DNA from: an uncultured Roseburia sp.
Lineage (GTDB): Bacteria > Bacillota > Clostridia > Lachnospirales > Lachnospiraceae
Assembly (NCBI GenBank): GCA_930989305.1
Contig: CAKNLF010000004.1
Coordinates: 1-43,660, forward strand
Direction: 5' to 3'
DNA length: 43,660 bases
A program made the translations under genes and the position numbers. Shown here piece after piece: positions 1-7,156 of the stretch; the first letter of the stretch is position 1; each line of letters opens with the position of its first letter. The notes below the pieces were generated by a model. It had not been told where the DNA came from. It made no database searches and saw nothing but the letters and a program-made list of their open reading frames with translations.

Positions 1-14
1 AAAAATGTGGAGGG

Positions 15-262
15 TACGGTTAAATTGATAGGAAAAGAATTTTTAACCGTAGGAATCAAAGGAACTGTACGGTTAAGCCGACAATAAATGAGTTTTTAAC
101 CGTAGCAAACAAGGAAAAAGTACGGCTATTTTACCAGGAAATGGATTCTTAACTGTAGGAGCTAAGGAAAACATACGGTTAAATAGCAGCAAATAAATTT
201 CTAACCGTAGAGAGCAAGAAATCCGTACGGTTAAATGCCAAGAAAATAAATTCTTAATCGTA
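15..262. repeat. Tandem array of five ~53-bp imperfect palindromic units
   Basis: Five units begin at 15, 68, 121, 174 and 226, a period of 53, 53, 53 and 52 bp. Each opens with TACGGTTAA (TACGGCTAT in unit 3), runs through a 17-20 bp A-rich middle, and closes with the reverse complement TTAACCGTA (variants TTAACTGTA, CTAACCGTA, TTAATCGTA). Between palindromes lie 16-bp A/G-rich linkers that resemble each other (often with AAGGAAA). The array may continue left of the window. The stretch 263-315 that follows is A/T-rich and holds only the ribosome binding site of the next gene. The units could form stem-loops in RNA or bind a dimeric protein; the function is unknown. Confidence 0.85.
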
Positions 263-315
263 TGAATATATAAAAAAATAAAATTTTACAGCCATAATCA
301 GATTGGAGAAGTGAT

Positions 316-1110
316 ATGAGAGGATTGAGGGAATTATTATTACAGGAACAAAGCAGGCTGGAGGAGATTTTCAGTAAATCAGCTGAGCGGTTAAAGGATG
401 TTCCGCCGGGTACGCTGCGTTTGTCCAGAAGTAGGGAATGGGTTCAGTATTATCAATGCATACCGGGACAGAGAAATAACGGAAAGTATATTTCAAAAGC
501 AAATAAGGAGCTGATTTTGCAGCTGGCCCAGAAGTCTTATGATAAGAAAATTTTGGATCTGGCGAGAAAAAGGTTGGCGCAGATTAAGAAAATCACGAAA
601 GATTATGAGGATGATGAAATTGAAAAAATATATTTGAATGAACACCGGGAAAGGAGGAAACTGATCAGGCCGGTGGAGTCTACATGGGAACAGCAGCTGG
701 CTGAATGGATTTCAGAGGAGTACAAAGGGAAAGGATTTCGTGAAGATATGCCGGTAATCTTGAGTGAAAAGGGAGAACGAGTACGGTCAAAGTCGGAAAA
801 GATTCTGGCAGATTATTTTTACAGAAATCAAATACCATACAAATATGAGCGCCCATTGTATCTGAAAAATTTCGGCACTGTTCATCCGGATTTTACATTT
901 TTGTCCAGAAAGACAAGAGAGGAAATCTATTGGGAGCATGACGGGAAAATGGATGATCCGGTTTATGCGCAAAATGCCGTCAGGAAGATTCGCGCATATG
1001 AAGAAAACGGTATTTACCCCGGAGAACGTTTGATCCTTACATTTGAGACGGAGAAAACGATTTTGGATACACAGATGATCGAAAAGTTCGCCTGCCGGTA
1101 TTTAATGTAA
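316..1110 (+). CDS. Orphan PD-(D/E)XK / DUF559-like nuclease-fold protein
   Basis: The protein has 264 residues and no recognised family name. The N-terminal 120 residues are charged and helical, probably coiled. The C-terminal half (about 155-262) looks like a restriction-endonuclease fold of the Vsr/DUF559 kind: E161 in SEKILADYF, D192 in HPDFTFL, then E207 in IYWEHDGK, followed by a KIRAYEENGI helix and a hydrophobic strand. That order (E...PDF...EHDG) suggests a metal-dependent DNA or RNA nuclease, which is inference. The start is ATG 316 with GGAGAAG at 305-311. No methyltransferase or partner gene is adjacent, so it is not an ordinary restriction system. It sits 54 bp after a tandem palindromic repeat array, which may be its target or its regulator. 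Confidence 0.7.
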   Translation: MRGLRELLLQEQSRLEEIFSKSAERLKDVPPGTLRLSRSREWVQYYQCIPGQRNNGKYISKANKELILQLAQKSYDKKILDLARKRLAQIKKITKDYEDDEIEKIYLNEHRERRKLIRPVESTWEQQLAEWISEEYKGKGFREDMPVILSEKGERVRSKSEKILADYFYRNQIPYKYERPLYLKNFGTVHPDFTFLSRKTREEIYWEHDGKMDDPVYAQNAVRKIRAYEENGIYPGERLILTFETEKTILDTQMIEKFACRYLM

Positions 1111-1214
1111 AGATAATTTTCATTGATGGGGATGACGAAATAAGAATATTGCGTTATGATGAGAATGCGGAAAAGCAGCAGGAATGCAGGCAGAGAAAAG
1201 GGGAGCTTTATATT

Positions 1215-1529
1215 ATGAATACATACGATCTTATTTACCGTGTGGTAAAGCAGATTCCAAGAGGACAGGTAGCCAGCTACAGCCAGATTGCGGCTTTGGC
1301 GGGAAACCGCAGATGGGTCAGAGTAGTGGGGTATGCCCTGAATTGCTGTCCGGCTTCTTCTGACATTCCCTGCCACAGAGTGGTGACAAAAGACGGCAGG
1401 CTTTCCGGGGCTTTTGAACGGGATGGAAAGAATCTGCAGAAAGAAATGCTCCGGGAAGAAGGAGTAGAATTTGAAGGTGACAGGGTGATCATGGAAAAGT
1501 TTCAGTGGGAAACGCCCTGGATCGATTGA
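1215..1529 (+). CDS. Short MGMT-family DNA repair protein with PCHRV motif
   Basis: The 104-residue protein matches only the C-terminal DNA-binding domain of O6-alkylguanine-DNA alkyltransferases. A winged-helix region (IPRGQVASYSQIAALAG), the RVVGYALN helix and the active-site motif IPCHRVV are visible. Short alkyltransferase-like (Atl) proteins usually carry Trp in place of the Cys (PWHRV) and flag lesions rather than repair them. Here the Cys is kept, so alkyl transfer is possible although the N-terminal domain of Ada/Ogt is missing. An ATG at 1149 lies in frame but has no ribosome binding site. ATG 1215 has AGGGGAG at about 1199-1205 and the family's usual N-terminus, so it is preferred. 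Confidence 0.85.
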   Translation: MNTYDLIYRVVKQIPRGQVASYSQIAALAGNRRWVRVVGYALNCCPASSDIPCHRVVTKDGRLSGAFERDGKNLQKEMLREEGVEFEGDRVIMEKFQWETPWID

Positions 1530-1598
1530 TCGGTGGAAGCGGCCTTTTATGAATTAATGAAAATATAAAGATATAGAAAGAACGGGAAGGACAGAACA

Positions 1599-2297
1599 AT
1601 GGCGCTTTTTGCGATAGGGGATTTGCATTTATCCTTTGCAGTGGACAAACCCATGAGTGTGTTCGGAAAAGAATGGAAACATCATGTGGAAAAAATATAT
1701 AAAAACTGGCATAAAAAAGTGAAGAAAGGAGATACGGTGGTGCTCACCGGAGATCATTCCTGGGGAAGAAACATGAACGAGTGCAGGGAAGACCTGGAGT
1801 TTATCCGAGAGTTGCCAGGCAGAAAGTTCCTCCTGCGGGGAAATCATGATATGTTCTGGGATGCCAAAAAGACACAGCGTCTGAATGAACAGTTCCGGGA
1901 TCAGCTGTACTTCCTTCAGAATAATTTTTATGTCTACGGGGAGTATGCGCTGGTGGGCACAAAAGGATATTGTTATGAAGGAAAAGATACGCCGGAGCAT
2001 TTTGAGAAAATAAGAAAACGTGAAGCAGAGCGCCTGCGTATATCTTTTGAGGCGGCAAAACAGGCGGGATATAAAAAATATCTGATGTTTTTGCATTATC
2101 CCCCTACCAGCATCGGAGAGATGGAGAGCCCCTTTACCCTGATGGCCCGGGAATATGGCGCTGAAAAAGTAATTTATTCCCATTGCCACGGCAGGGAGCG
2201 GTATCAGGACAGCTTTTTAGGGTATGTAGAGGGGATTGAGTACAAACTGGTATCTTCTGACTATTTGAAATTTAAGCCGGAGCGGATCATAGATTGA
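1599..2297 (+). CDS. Calcineurin-like metallophosphoesterase
   Basis: The 232-residue cytosolic protein carries the full metallophosphoesterase signature in order: GDLHLS (residues 7-12), TGDHSW, RGNHDMFW, LHYPP and SHCHG. These supply the Asp/His/Asn ligands of a dinuclear metal centre that hydrolyses phosphoesters. The substrate cannot be read from sequence. Related small proteins in Firmicutes are annotated only as metallophosphoesterases. The start ATG 1599 has GGGAAGG at 1584-1590. It lies 69 bp after the MGMT-like gene and ends before a strong terminator, so it may be the last gene of a small operon. Confidence 0.9.
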   Translation: MALFAIGDLHLSFAVDKPMSVFGKEWKHHVEKIYKNWHKKVKKGDTVVLTGDHSWGRNMNECREDLEFIRELPGRKFLLRGNHDMFWDAKKTQRLNEQFRDQLYFLQNNFYVYGEYALVGTKGYCYEGKDTPEHFEKIRKREAERLRISFEAAKQAGYKKYLMFLHYPPTSIGEMESPFTLMAREYGAEKVIYSHCHGRERYQDSFLGYVEGIEYKLVSSDYLKFKPERIID

Positions 2298-2332
2298 TCT
2301 GTGGGAAGAAATAAGAAAAAAAAGCAGCAAAG

Positions 2333-2397
2333 GACTGCCGGATCAGGGGCAGGGGAACTTGAAATAGATTTCCTTGTCCGCACGGCGGTCTTTTTTT
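2333..2397 (+). terminator. Rho-independent terminator after the phosphoesterase gene
   Basis: GACTGCCG (2333-2340) pairs with CGGCGGTC (2383-2390), with further imperfect pairing inside the loop, and is followed directly by seven T. It closes the 316-2297 gene group. Confidence 0.8.
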
Positions 2398-2436
2398 GTT
2401 TTCCTTTTAATTCGGGCTTTATTTATGGGAAAAAGA

Positions 2437-2445
2437 TGGTATGAT
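2437..2445 (+). promoter_or_regulatory. Extended -10 promoter for yhdT-panF
   Basis: TGGTATGAT reads as an extended -10 (TG-N-TATGAT). No good -35 box lies upstream, which fits an extended -10 type. It is 88 bp before the yhdT start. Confidence 0.45.
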
Positions 2446-2532
2446 ATAAAATGTTTGCGTTTATTGGGAGGAACAATAGAAATCTATAGGCGGAAGCAGG
2501 AGATAAAGACTTCAAAAAAAGGGAGGAAGCAG

Positions 2533-2790
2533 ATGGACAAAAAGCAGATTTTTAAACAGATTAAAAAGGAGGCGAAGGCTACGGCAGTGGTCCTGATCCT
2601 TGTCATAGCCGTGTGGTGCGTGCTGGGGTTTGGCGTTAGCCATTTGGACATTACTTTTTTTCATACGCCGCTTTGGGCAATTACAGGCTGTCTGGGCACG
2701 TGGATTTTTTCCATACTGGCTGTGTGGTGGCTGATCAAAAAAGTGTTCCGGGATTTTGACCTGGGTGATGAGGAGGAGAAACATGAGTAG
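2533..2790 (+). CDS. yhdT: YhdT family small membrane protein
   Basis: The 85-residue protein has a charged N-terminus, two predicted membrane helices (about 18-37 and 48-70) and an acidic tail. Its family (YhdT, DUF997) is typically encoded directly before the sodium/pantothenate symporter, as here, and may be a subunit or assembly partner of it; its function is unproven. The longer in-frame ORF from 2374 runs through the terminator and promoter, so ATG 2533 with GGGAGG at 2521-2526 is chosen. The stop overlaps the start of panF by 8 bp, which implies translational coupling. Confidence 0.85.
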   Translation: MDKKQIFKQIKKEAKATAVVLILVIAVWCVLGFGVSHLDITFFHTPLWAITGCLGTWIFSILAVWWLIKKVFRDFDLGDEEEKHE

Positions 2791-4264
2791 CGTTATTATG
2801 CTGATCCCGATCTTCCTATTCATGTTTTTGATGCTGGGGATCAGTATTCTTATCAGAAACAGAAGAAAGAAACAGGCCAGCGCAGGGTTTGTAAAAGAAT
2901 ACTTTATCGGATCCAGGAGTCTGGGCGGTTTTGTGCTGGCCATGACCACAGTGGCCACCTACAGTTCTGTCAGTTCCTTTGTAGGCGGGCCGGGACAGGC
3001 CTGGAGCGTGGGATTCGGATGGATCTATATGTCAGTGGTGCAGGTTACCGCTCTTTTTCTCGTCCTGGGGATCCTGGGGAAGAAAGTGGCCATTGTGTCC
3101 AGAAAAATAAACGGGGTAACAGTCATGGATATTATCCGGCACAGATACCAGTCCGATGCGTTGGCGAATATTTCCGCAGTGATCACCATCGTTTTTTTCA
3201 GCGCCACAATGATCGCTCAGTTTGTAGGGGGAGCGAAAATATTTCAGGCGGTTACGGGATATTCCTACATCAGCGGTCTGCTGCTGTTTGGCCTGATCGT
3301 TATCATTTATACGACGGTAGGCGGGTTCCGGGGCGTAGCCATCACAGACGCTCTGTGCGCAGTGGCCATGCTGGCCGGGATGGTGATCCTGCTGGTGGGA
3401 GTATTGAAAGCCGGGGGCGGTTATACGTCCATTATGGAACATCTGGAGACTTTTAAGCCGGAAATGCTGGACCCCCTGTCCGGCGGGAATATGCCTTACA
3501 GCCTTTATATTTCCCAGTGGCTTTTGGTGGGGATCTTTACGGTAGGGTTGCCTCAATCTGTGGTACGGTGCATGGGATACAAAGACACCAAGTCTCTTCA
3601 TCGGGCAATCCTTATCGGTACGATCGTGATCGGAGCCATGAATATTGGCATGAATTTTATCGGAGTACTCTCCCAGGGAATTCTTACCCGGGATATTTCC
3701 GCATATGGAAACAGTGTGGATAATATTATGCCGATGACCATCGTGGCGTCGCTGAAACCGATTTTTGCGGGCCTGACGATCATAGGACCAATTGCGGCCT
3801 CTATTTCCACCGTATCATCGCTGCTGCTGACTGCCACATCTTCCCTTGTTAAAGATATTTATATGAGGGAACTGGAAAAAAGGAAGAAGACGCTGTCAGA
3901 AAAGAAGACGGCCCTTTGCAGCCAGCTTTGCACACTGATCATAGGCCTGATCGTGTTTGGCCTGTCTATTTCGCCGCCGAATGTGATCTGGAAGATCAAC
4001 ATGTTTGCTTTCGGGGGACTGGAAAGCGCTTTTGTATGGATCTTTCTGCTGGGAATGTTCTGGAAAAGAGCCAATAAAACAGGAGCCATATTGTCCATGG
4101 TGGGCGGAACTGTCAGTTATTGTGTGACAATGGCTCTGGGCGTGGAAGTGATGCATCTGCATCAGATTGTTATCGGGATTTCAGTGTCGCTGGTGCTGAT
4201 GATCATCGGATCCAAGCTGGGAAAACCAGCGGCGCCGGAAGTATTAAAAGAATATTTTTCATGA
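2783..4264 (+). CDS. panF: Sodium/pantothenate symporter
   Basis: The 493-residue protein belongs to the sodium:solute symporter family. It has about 13 membrane helices, a short N-terminal segment with RNRRKK, and the conserved early stretch YFIGSRSLGGFVLAMTTVA followed by TYSSVSSFVGGPG, typical of PanF. It would import pantothenate (vitamin B5) with Na+ for coenzyme A synthesis. Pairing with the YhdT gene immediately upstream supports PanF over other symporters of the family (proline, glucose, acetate). The start ATG 2783 follows AGGAGGAG at 2771-2778. It overlaps yhdT by 8 bp. Confidence 0.9.
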   Translation: MSSVIMLIPIFLFMFLMLGISILIRNRRKKQASAGFVKEYFIGSRSLGGFVLAMTTVATYSSVSSFVGGPGQAWSVGFGWIYMSVVQVTALFLVLGILGKKVAIVSRKINGVTVMDIIRHRYQSDALANISAVITIVFFSATMIAQFVGGAKIFQAVTGYSYISGLLLFGLIVIIYTTVGGFRGVAITDALCAVAMLAGMVILLVGVLKAGGGYTSIMEHLETFKPEMLDPLSGGNMPYSLYISQWLLVGIFTVGLPQSVVRCMGYKDTKSLHRAILIGTIVIGAMNIGMNFIGVLSQGILTRDISAYGNSVDNIMPMTIVASLKPIFAGLTIIGPIAASISTVSSLLLTATSSLVKDIYMRELEKRKKTLSEKKTALCSQLCTLIIGLIVFGLSISPPNVIWKINMFAFGGLESAFVWIFLLGMFWKRANKTGAILSMVGGTVSYCVTMALGVEVMHLHQIVIGISVSLVLMIIGSKLGKPAAPEVLKEYFS

Positions 4265-4410
4265 TCTGTCCTGCCTGAAGGGAAAAGGACCTTTACCTAT
4301 TTTTAAAACAGGCTTTACACGGGAGCGCTATCAGGCAAAAGGGGAAAACCGTATAATAAAAAAGATGCGCGGACTTTGCGCGCAGCCTGTGAGAAAAAAG
4401 GAGGGGACAT

Positions 4411-5085
4411 ATGGCAGGAACAGAAAAAATTTCATATAAACAGATCCGGAAAAATGAGGAGATCAACCTTTTGATCGAAAAAGGCAATAGGGTACTGAAA
4501 GTATTGGGCTATACGGATCATTCCAGAAAGCACGCGGCCAAGGTGGCGGAAACCGCCGCTATGATCCTGCAGGACCTGGGCTATGGAGAACATCAGATCG
4601 AGCTGAGCCGTATTGCGGGCTACATGCATGACATCGGCAACAGTATCAATCGGCATGACCATGCCCACAGCGGAGCGCTGCTGGCTTACCAGATCTTGAA
4701 AGACATGAAAATGCCTCTGGAAGACGTGCTGACCGTTACAACGGCGATCGGCAATCATGATGAGCAGACCGGTACGGCAGTGGATGTGGTTTCCGCCGCT
4801 TTGATCCTGGCGGATAAGACAGACGTGCGCAGAAACCGGGTCCAGAAACAGGTGATCGCGAATTTTGACGCTCATGACAGGGTGAATTACGCGGCGCTGG
4901 CAGTGGATCTGAGCGTAAAAAAAGAAAAAAACACGATCCAGATGAACCTGGAACTGGATGACGCCATGTGTACGGTGATGGATTACTTTGAGATCTTTCT
5001 GGAACGGATGATGATGTGCCGCAGGGCGGCGGAAGTGCTGGGCTGCAAGTTTAAGCTGGTGGCCAACGGAAGCAAACTGTGCTGA
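4411..5085 (+). CDS. HD-domain phosphohydrolase-like protein
   Basis: The 224-residue soluble protein has an HD domain over about residues 30-140: His in DHSRKHAAKV, the HD pair in YMHDIGN (73-74), later His residues around 84-86 and in GNHDEQ, and Asp in ADKTD. These can bind one or two metal ions for phosphohydrolysis of nucleotides or related substrates. The C-terminal 80 residues are less typical. The substrate is unknown. The start ATG 4411 follows GGAGGGG. The 5' region holds a TATAAT (4352-4357) and a small GC-rich hairpin with TGCGCG and CGCGCA arms at about 4365-4383. Confidence 0.85.
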   Translation: MAGTEKISYKQIRKNEEINLLIEKGNRVLKVLGYTDHSRKHAAKVAETAAMILQDLGYGEHQIELSRIAGYMHDIGNSINRHDHAHSGALLAYQILKDMKMPLEDVLTVTTAIGNHDEQTGTAVDVVSAALILADKTDVRRNRVQKQVIANFDAHDRVNYAALAVDLSVKKEKNTIQMNLELDDAMCTVMDYFEIFLERMMMCRRAAEVLGCKFKLVANGSKLC

Positions 5086-5101
5086 TTTCAACAGGCAGGT
5101 G

Positions 5102-5130
5102 TTGTAAAACAGCAGGATCTGGGGTAATAT
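5102..5130 (+). promoter_or_regulatory. Sigma-A type promoter for lgt
   Basis: TTGTAA, a 17-bp spacer and TAATAT lie 34 bp before the lgt start. Confidence 0.55.
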
Positions 5131-5163
5131 TAGAGGGAACTTGGCAATAAGGAAGGAAAAGTA

Positions 5164-5928
5164 ATGTATAACGATTTATTTACCATTGGCAATTTTACCA
5201 TTCACGGATACGGTCTGATGATCGCCATCGGGATCGTTGCGGCTTATGCCGTGGCGGAACTGCGGGCCCGGAAAAAGGGGCTGGAAGATAAATATATATT
5301 TCCGTTGCTGGTCTGGGGCGTTGTGATCGGATTTGTGTGCGCGAAGATCCTCTATTATATTACTATACTGGATGAGATACGGTCTGATCCCCGGATCATG
5401 CTGAATATTTTTGACGGTTTCGTGGTTTACGGCGGGATCATCGGCGGGATCGCGGCGGGATATTGCTTCTGCCGGATCAAAAAGATCAATTTCTGGGAAT
5501 ACCTGGATCTGGTAGTGCCGTCTATTGCGCTGGCTCAGGGATTCGGAAGGATCGGCTGCTTTTTGGCGGGCTGCTGCTACGGCGTGGCAACAGACGGACC
5601 GCTGGCGATTACCTTTACGGATTCGCAGTTTGCGCCGAACGGGGTAGCCCTGGTGCCTACCCAGCTGTATTCCAGCGCCTTTGATTTCCTGAACTTTGCG
5701 GTATTATGCCTGCTCTCCAGGAAAAATAAAGTATCCGGCAGGATCAGCGCCTTATATCTGATCATTTACAGCGTAGGTCGGTTTATCATCGAATTTTTCA
5801 GAGGCGATCTGATCCGCGGACAGGTGGGAGCGCTGTCGACTTCCCAGTTTATCGCCATATTCGTGATCCTGTTCGCTGTGGCGCTGTTCTGGAAAAGAAG
5901 TCATGATTATAAAAAAGCAGAGATCTGA
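5164..5928 (+). CDS. lgt: Prolipoprotein diacylglyceryl transferase, Cys-rich variant
   Basis: The 254-residue integral membrane protein has about seven helices. It transfers diacylglycerol from phosphatidylglycerol to the lipobox Cys of prelipoproteins. Visible signatures are IHGYGLMI (HGYG at 14-17), the G-R-I-G motif at 128-131, and RFIIEFFRGD near the C-terminus. The central signature reads GRIGCFLAGCCYG, where the best-studied enzymes have GRIGNFINGE; the Asn is replaced by Cys and two more Cys follow. Such Cys-rich forms occur in Firmicutes and may be paralogs with altered substrate use, which is inference. The start ATG 5164 has a GGAAGGAAAAG ribosome binding site. Confidence 0.88.
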   Translation: MYNDLFTIGNFTIHGYGLMIAIGIVAAYAVAELRARKKGLEDKYIFPLLVWGVVIGFVCAKILYYITILDEIRSDPRIMLNIFDGFVVYGGIIGGIAAGYCFCRIKKINFWEYLDLVVPSIALAQGFGRIGCFLAGCCYGVATDGPLAITFTDSQFAPNGVALVPTQLYSSAFDFLNFAVLCLLSRKNKVSGRISALYLIIYSVGRFIIEFFRGDLIRGQVGALSTSQFIAIFVILFAVALFWKRSHDYKKAEI

Positions 5929-5949
5929 TGGGATCTTTGCCTTTTTTTT
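5917..5949 (+). terminator. Rho-independent terminator overlapping the lgt stop
   Basis: GCAGAGATC (5917-5925) pairs with GATCTTTGC (5932-5940), with one G-U pair, then eight T. The lgt stop codon lies just past the first arm. Confidence 0.85.
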
Positions 5950-5974
5950 CGGGATCCTGAGACCGGGAAAAGAA

Positions 5975-6003
5975 TTGACAAGGCATCAAAGGGCTGATAT
6001 ACT
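5975..6003 (+). promoter_or_regulatory. Near-consensus sigma-A promoter
   Basis: TTGACA, exactly 17 bp, then TATACT. It drives the FUSC-type gene starting at 6037. Confidence 0.85.
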
Positions 6004-6036
6004 TCCTCTCTGATAAAAAGACAAGGAGAGATGCAT

Positions 6037-7083
6037 ATGACCTTTTATCAGGAACTTCAGCTGAACCAAGCGGGCTCGAAAGCTTTGATACGAAAGGCTT
6101 CCGGGAAAAAAGAAAAAATCCGTCATACAGGGATCTACCTGTTTAAGATCCTTTTGACACTGGCCTTTTGCGTTGCGTTTGTTTCTGTATACAGCGCGGT
6201 ATTCGGAAGCGGGAACAGCATTGTGGGAGTCCTTGTGCTGCTTTGCCTTATGGTATTTCGGTTCGCGGACTTCGGAATACAGGTCAGAGGCGGCATCGGA
6301 GCTTTGGCGCTGATCTTTGTGGTGCTGGCGGCAGGGCCGCGGGCAGCCCATCTGCTCGGCGGCGCCGGGGGATTTCTGATCAATGGAGTATGCATTTTTG
6401 CGCTGCTGTTTTTGGGATGTCATCAGATCATGATGGCTAACCATTCCACGCTGGTGCTGGGCTATCTGCTGCTCTACGGCTATGATGTTGCCGGCTTTGA
6501 GTATCGGATGCGCCTGGTCGGACTGGCAGCGGGTATGGTGATGACCATGATCGTATATTATCGAAACCACAGAAAACAGACATATAAGAGGAATTTTTTC
6601 AGTCTGTTTCGGGAATTTCATCCGGGCGCCCTTCGGACGCGCTGGCAGATTTCCATGGCGCTGGCAGCTGCATCTGCAGTGTTTTTCGCGGAATGTCTGG
6701 GAATGCCCCGGGCCATGTGGGCGGGGATCGCGGTCATGTCTGTGACAACGCCTTTTGAAACGGATATGAAAGAAAGAGTCAGGGACCGGATCGCCGGCAA
6801 TCTGGCCGGAGCCGCGGTGTTTGCCATTGCCTTTTGTTTCCTGCCGGGTGATCTGCTTCCCTATGTGGGGATCATCGGCGGCTTTGGCGTGGGACTGTCC
6901 GCAACATATCGCTGGCAGACGATCTTTAATTCTTTCGGAGCGATGTCAGTTGCGGCAGGACTGATCGGGCTTCCGGGGGCAGTGATCTTTCGGATCCTCC
7001 ACAATTTCCTGGGAGCCGTTTACGGAAAACTGTTTTTCCGGGGCTGGAACCGGTTTACAGACCTGTGTGCGGCAAAAAGATAA
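6037..7083 (+). CDS. FUSC-type aromatic acid exporter-like membrane protein
   Basis: The 348-residue protein has two blocks of membrane helices (about 35-175 and 210-335) around a basic cytosolic linker (NHRKQTYKRN). The second block, with MPRAMWAGIAVMSV followed by ERVRDRIAGNLAGA, resembles the FUSC (fusaric acid resistance/YccS) domain repeat. Members are thought to export aromatic acids or lipids; the substrate here is unknown. An ATG at 6031 touches the AAGGAGAG ribosome binding site (6023-6030), so ATG 6037 with 8-nt spacing is preferred. It is a monocistronic unit with its own strong promoter. Confidence 0.72.
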   Translation: MTFYQELQLNQAGSKALIRKASGKKEKIRHTGIYLFKILLTLAFCVAFVSVYSAVFGSGNSIVGVLVLLCLMVFRFADFGIQVRGGIGALALIFVVLAAGPRAAHLLGGAGGFLINGVCIFALLFLGCHQIMMANHSTLVLGYLLLYGYDVAGFEYRMRLVGLAAGMVMTMIVYYRNHRKQTYKRNFFSLFREFHPGALRTRWQISMALAAASAVFFAECLGMPRAMWAGIAVMSVTTPFETDMKERVRDRIAGNLAGAAVFAIAFCFLPGDLLPYVGIIGGFGVGLSATYRWQTIFNSFGAMSVAAGLIGLPGAVIFRILHNFLGAVYGKLFFRGWNRFTDLCAAKR

Positions 7084-7089
7084 GCGGCA

Positions 7090-7118
7090 TCGACTTACAC
7101 CCCTTTCTGTGTTATGAT
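7090..7118 (+). promoter_or_regulatory. Promoter of the GTPase-NYN gene inside a palindrome
   Basis: TCGACT (7090-7095), 17 bp, TATGAT (7113-7118). The -10 box lies in the left arm of the palindrome at 7099-7150, so a protein bound there would block polymerase. Confidence 0.5.
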
Positions 7119-7150
7119 TATGAAAGTGTAATCATAAGACAGAAAGGGGT
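7099..7150. promoter_or_regulatory. 52-bp palindrome spanning -10 box and ribosome binding site
   Basis: Two 22-nt arms (7099-7120 and 7129-7150) are inverted copies with one mismatch, around an 8-nt centre TGAAAGTG. The outer part of each arm is ACCCCTTTCTGT or its complement, the inner part TTATGATTA or its complement. The left arm holds the -10 box and the right arm the AGAAAGGGG ribosome binding site of the gene starting at 7157. Transcription should start near the centre, so the full RNA hairpin would not form from this promoter; a DNA operator is the likelier reading. Confidence 0.75.
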
Positions 7151-7156
7151 ATTTTC

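Noticed and set aside
15-262. CRISPR array
   Set aside because: The units look periodic with 16-bp linkers, but the linkers resemble each other, the repeat interiors vary, and no cas genes are present.
2374-2532. N-terminal extension of the YhdT-like protein
   Set aside because: It runs through a terminator T tract and a promoter and has no ribosome binding site.
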